NCBI RefSeq assembly: GCF_022533585.1
Contig: NZ_CP092827.1
Coordinates: 2,830,001-2,894,000, forward strand
Source: Pseudomonas sp. LS.1a
GTDB taxonomy: Bacteria; Pseudomonadota; Gammaproteobacteria; Pseudomonadales; Pseudomonadaceae
DNA: 64,000 bases
Direction of reading: 5' to 3'
Part shown: one piece after another, positions 8,781 through 17,882 of the stretch
Layout of the letters: every line of letters begins with the position of its first letter
Numbering within the stretch: the first letter of the stretch is position 1
Translations under genes and position numbers: made by a program
The notes under the pieces: generated by a model
Told to the model about the DNA's origin: nothing
Seen by the model: only the letters and a program-made list of their open reading frames with translations
Databases searched by the model: none

Positions 8781-10603
8781 GTCGGTTCTCCTGGTGTGCG
8801 TGAGGTGGAAGCAGAGCAGCAGCCGGCGACCGGGGGCGGGCCGGCGAGGGTCTGGCGCGGGTCGTCCCACACCAGTTGGGCGATGAAACCGGGCAGGGTC
8901 GTGTATTCGTCAGGCGTCAGCACGCGGCCACTGTCGAGGTGGGTCACCACCAGCGACAACTGCACCGCATCGCCGCGGCCAAGGCCCAACGCAGCAGCGT
9001 TGCGGGCTGCATTCAGTGCGCGCGACACGCCATGGGTGATGCATCGGCCCTTGTCGTCCACCAGCCCCATGCCGATACGGCTGAAGCGCCCCACGTAATG
9101 CGGGTTGTCGGCGCTGACGTGCTGTGCGGTGGCGTCGGGCTGGTCGAGAAAGACGTCGATCAGATAGGTGTCGTGGGTGCAACGTACGTGATCGAACACC
9201 ACCCACGGCCCGGGCCCTGCGGCATTTTCCGCGGCGCTGGCGGCCATTGCGCTGTGCTTGCAGCAACGGTTGGTAGCCGCCTTGGGCGCGCCAAATTGTG
9301 GGGCCACCGGCGCACCATAGTCGTAGCCGATGTGCCGGCTGTCCTGGGCCATGTCGCCGAGGGTGGTGTAGCGCCAGGCGTCGGCGCTGGTGAAGGTGAC
9401 CTGCGCGGCGTCGCGGCCGGAGAAGGGCTGGAGCAAGCACTGTGTGGTGAATTGCGCCCCGGGGTTGGCCCTGATCCAGACCTCGAGCATGCGGTCGATG
9501 TTGGCGTGATAGGAGCAGAAGACCGGGTCGAAGGCGGTGTAGGCGTTGTCGGCCATGTCGCCACCGATCCAGCCGTGATAGTTGTCGTGAGGTTGCTCGT
9601 ACAGTCCGTCGAAGTTAAGCGCACGATTGGGGTACAGGCTGTCTTGCTGAGGTGGGTCGAACACCGGAATGTTGGCCCACGGGTAACCGGGCACACCCTG
9701 TGGTTGGCTGAAGGTGGTGAACTTCAGGGCATCCACCACCTGTTGCTGGAAAATCCGGCTCATGCCGTACAAGCGGGTGCGCTCCGAGCGCGAGTCGTCA
9801 CCATGGGTGTAGAACAACCGGTCGCGCTGTACATAGCGGCAGTCCACCCCGTTGACCGCGCCGCCGGCGCACACTTTGGAACAACCATCCTTGGCGGCCG
9901 CGTAGCGCAGGGGATTGGGCCGGGTTTCGCCAGTGTGCGGGTGCACATAGGTTTCATCGAGGAACGCCTGGGGCAGGCCGGCCTGCGGGCTGCCGTCGAC
10001 ACTGGCATCTTCGGCCATCCAGTCCCAGTAGGGGATGGCACAGTCGATCAGTTGTTCCAGGTACAACAGGTATGCCCGGTGCCACAGGGCAAACGCCTCC
10101 TGATAATGCAGGCACCAGTTGGTGTGGATATAGGCGTAACGTTGCCAGGGTGAACCGCTGTCGGGGTCGCCCACCTGCATCACGTCGTCCAGGCGGGCGC
10201 GGTACAGGTTCAGCTCCTCAAGGCTGAGGGCACGGATGTCCTTTCTCACCCGCTTGACCGGTTGTGGCAGGTCCGGTGGCGGAATGCGTTCGGCCAGATC
10301 GAAGGGAGAGCTGGCGTCCAGGCGCCAGCCCTGGTTGACCCACAACCTGAATGTTTCCAGCGCGTCGATCGGCCAGAACTGCTGCTGGTCGAGGGTCAGC
10401 GGCATGTTGCGCGAGGCCAGGTGCTGGTAGATGGTTTCTGACCAGGCTTTGACCGAGTCGGGGTCGTCCAGGTAGACGAAATAGGCGTTCATGCACCCGG
10501 TCCAGGAGGCCGCCACGGCCGCACGCTGCGCGGCGGGAATCCAGTAAGGCGCGGTAAAAAGGCCGTGGATGTCCGCGGTCCATGTCGGTTTCGCGATGAT
10601 CAT
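8777..10603 (-). CDS. Tyrosinase-family type-3 copper protein
   Basis: A 608-residue protein with a complete type-3 copper site. CuA ligands are His160, His166 and His175 (IHTNWCLH, then LWHRAYLL, followed by PYWDW). CuB ligands are His339, His343 (QPHDNYHGWIGGDM) and His366 (FDPVFCSYHANIDR). Cys164 sits two residues before His166, the position of the Cys-His thioether in fungal tyrosinases and haemocyanins. The first 120 residues form an extra domain, and about 230 residues follow the catalytic core. The start at 10603 is preceded by GAGGGA. The family oxidises mono- or diphenols to quinones, but the substrate is not predictable. No Tat or Sec signal is seen, so it is probably cytoplasmic unless carried by a partner. 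Confidence 0.9.
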   Translation of the reverse strand: MIIAKPTWTADIHGLFTAPYWIPAAQRAAVAASWTGCMNAYFVYLDDPDSVKAWSETIYQHLASRNMPLTLDQQQFWPIDALETFRLWVNQGWRLDASSPFDLAERIPPPDLPQPVKRVRKDIRALSLEELNLYRARLDDVMQVGDPDSGSPWQRYAYIHTNWCLHYQEAFALWHRAYLLYLEQLIDCAIPYWDWMAEDASVDGSPQAGLPQAFLDETYVHPHTGETRPNPLRYAAAKDGCSKVCAGGAVNGVDCRYVQRDRLFYTHGDDSRSERTRLYGMSRIFQQQVVDALKFTTFSQPQGVPGYPWANIPVFDPPQQDSLYPNRALNFDGLYEQPHDNYHGWIGGDMADNAYTAFDPVFCSYHANIDRMLEVWIRANPGAQFTTQCLLQPFSGRDAAQVTFTSADAWRYTTLGDMAQDSRHIGYDYGAPVAPQFGAPKAATNRCCKHSAMAASAAENAAGPGPWVVFDHVRCTHDTYLIDVFLDQPDATAQHVSADNPHYVGRFSRIGMGLVDDKGRCITHGVSRALNAARNAAALGLGRGDAVQLSLVVTHLDSGRVLTPDEYTTLPGFIAQLVWDDPRQTLAGPPPVAGCCSASTSRTPGEPT

Positions 10604-10627
10604 AAGGTCCCTCTCATGCGCCCCGCA

Positions 10628-10641
10628 GGCCATATCTGGCC
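10628..10641. promoter_or_regulatory. Short inverted repeat in the tyrosinase / Lrp divergent region
   Basis: Arms GGCCA and TGGCC around TATC, 25 bases before the tyrosinase start and in the 147-base region shared with the Lrp/AsnC gene at 10751. It could be an operator for that regulator, but it is short and does not look like a classical Lrp box. Confidence 0.25.
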
Positions 10642-10750
10642 GGGCTGCTAAGCTCAGTTGATGGTAAAGGGATGGCACGCAGGGAATCGTGCAAATTGGC
10701 CCGTCCTTGCGGCGGATTCATTGCAGTTTTTCAAGGAAGACACGTGAAAA

Positions 10751-11242
10751 ATGACAGACGCCATGGATCTGAAAATTCTGGGAAAGCTGCAAAAGGATTG
10801 CAGCCAGAATCTGGAGTTGCTGAGCGACAGCGTCGGGCTGTCTTCCACCAGTTGCTACCGGCGCATCAGGCGCCTGGAGAGCGCAGGTATCATCAAGGCC
10901 AAGGTCGCGATACTGGACGAGCGCAAGCTGGGCATTCAGGTGACCGCCTTCTTCCTGGTCAAGCTGGACCGCGACAGCAACGACATCGACCGCAAGATGC
11001 AGCACATCCTGGCCAGCCACCCGGAGATTCAGGACTGCTACCTGATGACGGGCGAGTTCGATTTCGTGATGGTTGCCAAGTTTCGCGATGCCACCGAGTA
11101 CACCGACTATATCTACCGGTTTCTCGACACCTACCGGGATATTCCGATTCGCACGTACTCTTCCACACTGGTGGTGCGTACGGTTAAGAAGTCCTATGAG
11201 TTGCCGCTGGAAGGGGGGCTGCACCGGGCTGTCGATGCCTGA
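10751..11242 (+). CDS. Lrp/AsnC family transcriptional regulator
   Basis: A 163-residue regulator with the standard layout. The N-terminal helix-turn-helix is in residues 5-55 (LKILGKLQKDCSQNLELLSD, then SSTSCYRRIRRLESAGII). A C-terminal RAM/AsnC ligand-binding domain follows, with YLMTGEFDFVMVAKFRD in the effector-binding turn. It is transcribed away from the tyrosinase gene and is the obvious candidate to control that three-gene unit, perhaps in response to an aromatic amino acid, although the ligand is only a guess. AAGGA lies about 12 bases upstream of the ATG at 10751. Confidence 0.92.
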   Translation: MTDAMDLKILGKLQKDCSQNLELLSDSVGLSSTSCYRRIRRLESAGIIKAKVAILDERKLGIQVTAFFLVKLDRDSNDIDRKMQHILASHPEIQDCYLMTGEFDFVMVAKFRDATEYTDYIYRFLDTYRDIPIRTYSSTLVVRTVKKSYELPLEGGLHRAVDA

Positions 11243-11479
11243 CCAAGGAAGCCAGTGCGGTGCATGGTACCCCAAGCACCCGCGCAGGCCGGAACCAGCT
11301 TGCCCAATGGTGCTGGACGCCGCACCCAGAGCCCTGAGGTGCCGCCGTACCCTATCGTGGTGCGGCTGCATTGCAGGTTCCAGCTCGGCCGCATCGATGA
11401 TGCCCTTTGCCTTGGTGGGTTATCTACTTGTTGGATGCCCACTAGCGTATTGACCGAGTTGGTCGACCATGGTGGCAGA

Positions 11480-13312
11480 TCACTTCGTCGTCACCGCACT
11501 GAACACCGGTACATTCTGCCCTGCGGCGTTCTGCACCAGCATCGCCAGTGGCTGCAGGCCATTGGCGTCAGCGCTGCCACTGCGCGCGGTCAGGGTCAGG
11601 TTGCCGAAGGCACAGCTCAGGGTAGCGGTGCTGCTACCGTCGTTGAAGACCAGTTTGATGTTCAGCTCGCTGGTGCTCCAGGTGAAGCCCTGCCTGGCCA
11701 GGGTCAGGGTCGCCAGGTCGTCGCTGCGGATCAGGGTCCAGGTGCCGGTGGAGGCTCCACGGTCGAACGCGAGCACGTTCCTGATCAGCGGCCCGTTCGT
11801 GCCGCCACTGACCTGGCTGGTGGAGACGAAGGTCTGTATGTACCCGGGAGTGCTGTACACGGTCTGTGACTGCGAGGTCATCTGGTCCTGGAACCCGGTG
11901 ATCAGCAATATCACGTCGCCCGCACTGTTCAAACCGATGGTCTGTGGCGACTGGCCCGGCGTGCCATTGAGCTGCTGGGTCTTGACGTTGCTCGCCTGCC
12001 ATTTGCCGGTGACCTGTACGTTGGGGTTGGCGCCTTCGAATGCAGCAACCCGCGGGCTCACCGAGAAGCTATTGATCACCGGTGCATTGGCGATGACGCT
12101 GACAGTCTGCTGGGCATTGGGCACCTTGTTGCCGTTGAAGTCGTAGCCGTCGAGGGTGTAAGTCACGGTGTCGTCCGGCTGCGGGTCCGGCTCCCAGGCG
12201 CTGGCGTTGGCCGGCACCACGACCTGGTAGGGCGTGTTGTCCTGGCTCCAGCTGATGGTGCGCTTGGACAGGGCGAAGGTTTGCCAGTTCAGCTGCACCG
12301 GCGTGCCCTGCCTGATCACGCTAGCGTTGAGGGTCATGAAGCGCAGGATGCCCGGGGTCGGCGCCTGCTTGACCAGCGCCACGGTCTGGTAGCCGTCCTG
12401 GTAGCCGGGAATGTTGCTCCATTGCAGGTAGGCCAGGGTGGTGCCGGCCTTGAGCTGGGTGACGATGTTGCCCAGCATGAATTCGAAGCTGGCCTGCTCG
12501 CCGGTGCCGAGGATCTGCTTGTTGGTCAGCTGGTCCGGGGTCAGGGTCCAGCTCGGTGAGCCCTGGGTACTGGGCGCGATGGACCAGCGGTTGCCGTAGT
12601 CCTGCACGGTCTGGCGGGTGAAGCTGGCGGCCCGCTCCGCCGAGGTGAGGGCGCCGAAACCGTCGCCTTTGTCGGCATAGACGAAGGACAGGGTGAAGCT
12701 CGGCGCCTGGGGGCCCCAGGGCACGTCCTCCGGCACGATGGGCGTGTCCGGCGACGGGTTGCTCAGGCGGAACACCAGCGAGCAGGTCATTGGCGAATCG
12801 GCCTTCTCGGTGATGTAGATGACGTTGCCGCCATTCAGGGCGAAAACCAGGTTCAGCGGCAGCAGCTTGCCCGGATCGTTCTGCGCCATCACCGGCAATT
12901 GCACCGAGTCGCCGTCGCCGAACCAGCAATCGACGGTCACCTGGCGCGGGCCGGGCTGGCCGTTGATGTTGACCCCGTCCAGGGTCACGGTCAGTTTCGC
13001 CTTGTCCTTGAAGGTACTGTTCTCTGCCTGGGCCAGGCACCACACCGGCCCCTGCGGGGTGTTCTGGAACTGCGGGGTCCAGCCTGGGCAACTGATCTGC
13101 ACCGTGGCCGGGTCGCTGACCAGGCTGCCGAGGAACAGGTACAGCAGGCTGGTGTTGCTGTCAGCCTCGGTCTCCAGCACCGGTGGGCTGCCGACCAGCT
13201 CCAGGTCGGCGCCGCTAGCGTTGGTCAGGGTCAAAGTCAGGGTCTGCGCCTGGTTCAGGTAAGCCACGGGCTTGCCGTCCTTGTTGGCGATGCTGTACTC
13301 GATGGCACTCAT
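11480..13312 (-). CDS. Large unknown protein, last gene of the 13-gene operon
   Basis: A 610-residue protein with no signal peptide. It is rich in Thr, Ser, Asn and Gln and in alternating hydrophobic patterns (YLNQAQTLTLTLTNASGADL), which suggests several beta-sandwich domains. A middle segment around NAPVINSFSVSPRVAAFEG looks like an Ig-like domain boundary. The start at 13312 has GGGAG 8 bases upstream. A GTG at 13321 overlapping the previous stop codon is the alternative. It closes the operon and no terminator is evident after it. I do not recognise a family. Its position right after three other large beta-rich proteins suggests a structural role in the same assembly. Confidence 0.75.
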   Translation of the reverse strand: MSAIEYSIANKDGKPVAYLNQAQTLTLTLTNASGADLELVGSPPVLETEADSNTSLLYLFLGSLVSDPATVQISCPGWTPQFQNTPQGPVWCLAQAENSTFKDKAKLTVTLDGVNINGQPGPRQVTVDCWFGDGDSVQLPVMAQNDPGKLLPLNLVFALNGGNVIYITEKADSPMTCSLVFRLSNPSPDTPIVPEDVPWGPQAPSFTLSFVYADKGDGFGALTSAERAASFTRQTVQDYGNRWSIAPSTQGSPSWTLTPDQLTNKQILGTGEQASFEFMLGNIVTQLKAGTTLAYLQWSNIPGYQDGYQTVALVKQAPTPGILRFMTLNASVIRQGTPVQLNWQTFALSKRTISWSQDNTPYQVVVPANASAWEPDPQPDDTVTYTLDGYDFNGNKVPNAQQTVSVIANAPVINSFSVSPRVAAFEGANPNVQVTGKWQASNVKTQQLNGTPGQSPQTIGLNSAGDVILLITGFQDQMTSQSQTVYSTPGYIQTFVSTSQVSGGTNGPLIRNVLAFDRGASTGTWTLIRSDDLATLTLARQGFTWSTSELNIKLVFNDGSSTATLSCAFGNLTLTARSGSADANGLQPLAMLVQNAAGQNVPVFSAVTTK

Positions 13313-13317
13313 CCGGG

Positions 13318-16300
13318 TCACTCCCTACCGTTGTCGCGGACCAGCCGCAGCCAGCCTTCTTCGATGCGTTGCGGGGACGCCAGGGTCGCGGTGGGCACCG
13401 CCGAGCCGGGCGCGAGGTTGCTCCAGCCGGTGGCGCCCGGGTTACGCGTCACCCATTCCCAGATGAACCCGTTTTCCTGCGGCACCGGTACCGGCATCAC
13501 CGTGCCGGCGCCGACCATCGGCGTGGTCAGGAAGGTCACCGCGATCGCGTCCAGTGCGGGCTGCCACTGGGCGCGGGGGATGCAGATGGTCTTCACCGGG
13601 ACGATGCCGGCGGTGGCGTTCACCGAGCCGTGAGGGTCGATGAGCAGGGTCAGGGCCAGGCCGTCGCCGCTGTCGGAGGCGGGTACGGGGCTCAGTGAGG
13701 TCTTGTTCACATCTACTGGCACCACGCCATTACCTCCGCTGGCCGCTGGCGAGTAGAAGGTGGTCCATTGGTCGGCGCTGCCGTCCTCTACGAAGTAGCC
13801 CACCAAGCCATCGTCATACACCCCGAGGTCGCCCAGGCGCACCGGGAATTTCACGTTGCCGATGCCGGCGCTGGGCCGCGGCTGGCCGGGGCTCAGGCCG
13901 ACGCTGGCGGCAAAGGCCGGCCAGCTGTTGTCGGCGGCGGGCTGGCCTTGCAGTTCCAGGCGCAGGGCAGCACGGACCACCGCCAATGGCCGGCCGATCA
14001 GCACGCTCAGGCTCGGGTCGGCAGTCGGCGCGGCCGGGCCGCTGGCTCCGCTGGCCTGGTCGAGGGTGGCGAGCAGGGCCTGGAGGAAGCCCAGGCCCTG
14101 CGGTTGGTTGTGGAGGGCACGGATGAAGTTGGCCAGGTACGGGTTGATCGAGGCCATTACCTGGTCGAACGGCCGGGACCAGTTGGCGCTACCTGGCGCA
14201 CCCTGCCAGCGCGGGCCGAGGGTATTCAGCGAGCCGATCGGCAAGCCGTCGGCGTCGTACACACTGAGGTTGTCGTCAAGGTGGTTGAAAAGCACCCAGC
14301 CGCAGATCGGCGCCGGCCCCTGGTCGGAACACTCGGCCTGGCCATCCTCGGCGCTGAGCCAGCGGAATTGCAGGCGCGCCGGCTGGGTCAGGCGCGGCGG
14401 CAGGACAATCTTGCCGTTGTCGACCACCTCGCCACCGGCCAGGCGCTGCTTGAGGCGCTGGGCGATGATCGGCGTCGGCTTCGGCAAATCCACCGCCTGG
14501 CCGTAAGCGTCCACCAGGCGCAGGCGGTTGATTCGCAGTTCGCCGCAGCGCAGCGGGTTGAAACCGTTGTTCGGCGCCGGTGAGGCGACGTTGAAGCCGT
14601 CGATCGCCGGGGCCACCTGGGTGTTGGTGAAGTTGCGCACGATCAGCGACGGGCTCAGCGCGTCCACCACCGGCAGTTGCAGGGTCTGGCTACGCATCAG
14701 CAGGCCCTGGTTGAAGCCGGTCAGGCTCTGCGCCATGGCCTGCAGGTCGAGCTGGCCGAGGATGCCTTGCAGGACCTTGGCATTGGGGTCGTCCGGGTAG
14801 TTCTTGAGGTAGACCTCGATCTGCGATTGCAGGTTGAGTTCGGTGCGACCGGCCAGGGTCAGGGTGCCGGAATAGGTCTGGAAGGCAGGATCGGGTGTCA
14901 GCCCGGCGACGGCGTCGAAGTCCAGGCCGTCCGGATCAAGGGTGAAGGAGCCGGTCACCGCGTCGGCGGCATAGTCGACCCCGCTACCGGCCAGGCCGAC
15001 GCGGTGGTAGGGGTAGAACAGCACTTCCCAGTTGAGGAAGGTCGGCAGCCAGGGTTGCGACCAGCTGCTCAGGCCCACCGGTGACGGTGCGTTGCCGACC
15101 AGGGCCACCGCCGCATTGGCGGCACCGCTGCGGGCGTCGGCCGCCAGCAGGTGCTGGTCCCGGGCGGCGCGCTGGGCGCTGGCGATCTGTTCTGCGAGGG
15201 TGTCGCTGTTGATCGCGGCCAGGCGCTGCGCGCCGTTGCCTTGGGTGAACTGCCGGGCCAGGTCCGGGGCGCGTAGCGGGTCGAGGGTCAGTGATTCGGC
15301 CAGTAGCGCGCCGAGTTCCGGCGGATAACTGGCGCCCGCCGGTGCGCTGGCCAGCGTCACATCCGGGGTGAACAGAGCGCCATGCACCCGCAGCCCGCTG
15401 ACCAACTGGTTGCCGCTCCGGCAACCGAGCAGGCCCTGGGCATGGAAGCGACCATCGCCGCCATGCCGTGCCGAGGCCTGGGTGGTGGGTCGTCCGGCCA
15501 GCAGGATCACCGGGTCGGCCGGCTGCCAGAAGCGCGCCGCCGAGGACGGTTTGATTTCCCAGCCGGTGCCGAGGGTCTTCTGCAGGGCAGCCAGGGCGCT
15601 GTCGATCCGGGTTTGCAGGGTAGCGATGCTGCCGCTGCTGGTCTTGCTGCCCGCCAGCGCGGTCACCGCCGACAGGTCGTAGTTCTTGATGAAGGCGCGG
15701 GCCTGGTCGGCGGTGAGCGCAGTCGGGTTTGCCTTGTTGAACTGCAGGAGCATGAACTTGGCCCAGTCGACGAACAGCTGCTGGCGCAGGGCATCAAGGT
15801 CGGCGCTCTGGCCGTCGAGGCTGCGCTGCAGGCGGTTGACCTGCTCCAACTGCTCCACGGCATCATCCGGCAACTGACCGTTGGCCGCGGACGGATCGGC
15901 GCCAGGCGCGGTGACCTGGCGTGCCAGCCACACGGTGCCGCCGGGGTAGGCGGCGAAGCCGGCCTGGTGCACCGCCTCGTCGGCCGCAGCGGCGCCACCG
16001 ACCTTGCCCAGCTCGTGGAGTAGCCCCTGCTGGAAAACGTTGAGCAGGGTTTCCAGGTCGGCCACCTCGGGGTTGCGCGCCTGGATCAGCGCCGCCACCG
16101 CCTCGGCGGTGTTGTCGGCGATGACCACGTCGATGCCGTCGGCGCTCGGCGGGGTCAGCCAGGCTCGTTGCGGATCCCAGGTCAGGCCACTGAGCAGGCC
16201 GTTGCACACGGTGCGGTTGGGTACGTCGGGGCTACCGCTGAGCGCCCATTCCAGGGTCTGGGCGATATAGGCCTGGCGCGCCTCCACGGTGGTGGCGCTG

Positions 16301-17028
16301 GCCGGATAGACCAGGGCCGCCAGCGGGTCGCTGGCGCTGTTGGCGTACCAGCCCACCACCGAGTAGGACAGCAGCGTCTCGGCGGTGAAGGCCTTGGCGT
16401 CGTCATCGTCCAGCGGGTCCCAGAACGAGAACACGTTGGGGCAGTTCGGATACGCCGCGGCATAGGCCGGGGTGCCGTAGCCCACGGTGGTGTTACTGCT
16501 GGCATAGGTGCCGCCGTTGCGCCCGGCCCAGTCGGCCTGGCGGTAGACCCGCCCCTGGAACAGGAACGGCTGGCTGGCCCCGGTCAGGTCCGGGGTCACC
16601 GGCACTGCCCGCGAATAGATATTCTGCGGCAGGGTCTGGTCCTGCACCTGCTGCAACTGGTCGCTCTCGATCACCCAGGCGGTCTGCACCGTGCTGCCGT
16701 CGGCGTTGCCGCCGGCGAAACGGGTCACCAGCCACAGGTTCGGTGCCTGCAGGAAGGCCACCTTGCCACCGTCGGTACGGCCACGAGCGAGGCTGTCGGG
16801 CAGCGCCCAGTGCAGGTGGATACCGGGCTGCATGGCGTCCTGGCTGTCGACCGCGTCGAATGGCTTGGGCAACAGGTTCTGCGCCAGGTAGGGGCCCACC
16901 GCCTGGGTCGTCGGCATCAGGGCGAAGTTGCTGGCCACCGCGGCGAAACCATTGACCGCGCTGGCGTCTGGTTTGCCGATGACCAGGGCGGTGACATCGA
17001 TGGGGACGATCAGACCGCTGTCGCTCAT
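13318..17028 (-). CDS. Giant unknown protein (1236 residues) of the 13-gene operon
   Basis: A 1236-residue soluble protein with no signal peptide. Its start overlaps the stop of the 285-residue gene (ATGA at 17028-17025). The N-terminal stretch contains GIHLHWALPDSLARG followed by PNLWLVTRF, which I have seen in large uncharacterised proteins of several bacterial phyla, so this may be a widespread family. The central part has Ala/Gln-rich helices (ERAARDQHLLAADARSGAA-like), and the last third is beta-rich. No catalytic motif is apparent. Size and context suggest a scaffold or surface structure. Confidence 0.75.
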   Translation of the reverse strand: MSDSGLIVPIDVTALVIGKPDASAVNGFAAVASNFALMPTTQAVGPYLAQNLLPKPFDAVDSQDAMQPGIHLHWALPDSLARGRTDGGKVAFLQAPNLWLVTRFAGGNADGSTVQTAWVIESDQLQQVQDQTLPQNIYSRAVPVTPDLTGASQPFLFQGRVYRQADWAGRNGGTYASSNTTVGYGTPAYAAAYPNCPNVFSFWDPLDDDDAKAFTAETLLSYSVVGWYANSASDPLAALVYPASATTVEARQAYIAQTLEWALSGSPDVPNRTVCNGLLSGLTWDPQRAWLTPPSADGIDVVIADNTAEAVAALIQARNPEVADLETLLNVFQQGLLHELGKVGGAAAADEAVHQAGFAAYPGGTVWLARQVTAPGADPSAANGQLPDDAVEQLEQVNRLQRSLDGQSADLDALRQQLFVDWAKFMLLQFNKANPTALTADQARAFIKNYDLSAVTALAGSKTSSGSIATLQTRIDSALAALQKTLGTGWEIKPSSAARFWQPADPVILLAGRPTTQASARHGGDGRFHAQGLLGCRSGNQLVSGLRVHGALFTPDVTLASAPAGASYPPELGALLAESLTLDPLRAPDLARQFTQGNGAQRLAAINSDTLAEQIASAQRAARDQHLLAADARSGAANAAVALVGNAPSPVGLSSWSQPWLPTFLNWEVLFYPYHRVGLAGSGVDYAADAVTGSFTLDPDGLDFDAVAGLTPDPAFQTYSGTLTLAGRTELNLQSQIEVYLKNYPDDPNAKVLQGILGQLDLQAMAQSLTGFNQGLLMRSQTLQLPVVDALSPSLIVRNFTNTQVAPAIDGFNVASPAPNNGFNPLRCGELRINRLRLVDAYGQAVDLPKPTPIIAQRLKQRLAGGEVVDNGKIVLPPRLTQPARLQFRWLSAEDGQAECSDQGPAPICGWVLFNHLDDNLSVYDADGLPIGSLNTLGPRWQGAPGSANWSRPFDQVMASINPYLANFIRALHNQPQGLGFLQALLATLDQASGASGPAAPTADPSLSVLIGRPLAVVRAALRLELQGQPAADNSWPAFAASVGLSPGQPRPSAGIGNVKFPVRLGDLGVYDDGLVGYFVEDGSADQWTTFYSPAASGGNGVVPVDVNKTSLSPVPASDSGDGLALTLLIDPHGSVNATAGIVPVKTICIPRAQWQPALDAIAVTFLTTPMVGAGTVMPVPVPQENGFIWEWVTRNPGATGWSNLAPGSAVPTATLASPQRIEEGWLRLVRDNGRE

Positions 17029-17882
17029 GCCGAAACCTCCTTGTCTTGATTGCTGAAGCGCACGGTCTGCACGCCCTCCACCAGCTCCAGGGCGAACTCC
17101 GCCGGGGTGAACGGACGCTGGGTACCGTCCGGGGCGAGGTTGGCGTTGCTGGTCACCAGCTGCGCCTGCAGGCTCTTCGCCAGGTCGGCGATCTTCAGCA
17201 CGCGCTTGCCACCACCGGCGGCGCGATAGCCGACGGCGACGCTGGCGCCATCGATCTGGTCGCCGGGACGGGTGTTGGCCGGTGCAGTCTTGGGCACGGT
17301 GACATAGCGCAGCGACTTGCTCGCCTGGCCGATATCGACGCCGAAGTGCATGGCCTCGGACGGCTCGCCGATATCGACATGGCTGATCTGCCCGGTGGTC
17401 ATGAACAGCAGCACGGTGGGCGCCAGCACCTGCTGGCGCAGCACGCCGTCGAGCAGCGTGCCGTTGGCGTCGTAGGCGCGCACCTCGATGCCCGGCCAGC
17501 CGCTGACCACGTTGGAGCGCAGGACGAAGCCGCTGACCGTGGTCGCCGGCGAAACCGCCGCGTACAGGCGCGCCACCAGCTCGGCGTCGATGGCGGCGTC
17601 GAAGGTGCAGGAGCGGCCGATGCTGGTGGCGCCTTCGAGCAGGGCATTGATCCAGTTCGGGTCGAGGACGAAGAAGCGGATCGACTCCGCCGGCAGCATG
17701 GCCTCGTCCGGCACCAGGTAGCCGAAGGGCAGGCCCTTGAGAGCAGCGAGGCTGCCCAGCCACTGGGTGAGCTCGCCGGGTACCGGGTCGCTGCTGTTGG
17801 CGCGCAGGAGGCCAGCCTGTGGCTCGGCGACCATGGCCTGCAGGTTGAGGAACTGACTGTTGCGCTGGGCGAGCCGGGTCAT
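17025..17882 (-). CDS. Unknown 285-residue protein of the 13-gene operon
   Basis: It begins at ATG 17882, which overlaps the stop of the upstream gene as ATGA, and its own stop overlaps the next start in the same way. There is no signal peptide. The sequence is a mix of short helices and strands, with a repeated FVLRSN / FVLDPN type pattern and a C-terminal VKIADLAKSLQAQ-like helix. No family is recognised. Double translational coupling implies fixed stoichiometry with the 501- and 1236-residue products. Confidence 0.75.
   Translation of the reverse strand: MTRLAQRNSQFLNLQAMVAEPQAGLLRANSSDPVPGELTQWLGSLAALKGLPFGYLVPDEAMLPAESIRFFVLDPNWINALLEGATSIGRSCTFDAAIDAELVARLYAAVSPATTVSGFVLRSNVVSGWPGIEVRAYDANGTLLDGVLRQQVLAPTVLLFMTTGQISHVDIGEPSEAMHFGVDIGQASKSLRYVTVPKTAPANTRPGDQIDGASVAVGYRAAGGGKRVLKIADLAKSLQAQLVTSNANLAPDGTQRPFTPAEFALELVEGVQTVRFSNQDKEVSA

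Noticed and set aside
6639-9098. An 819-codon open frame on the plus strand opposite the tyrosinase unit
   Set aside because: It is antisense to genes with clear signatures; long empty frames opposite GC-rich genes are common, and this one has no recognisable domain or ribosome binding site.
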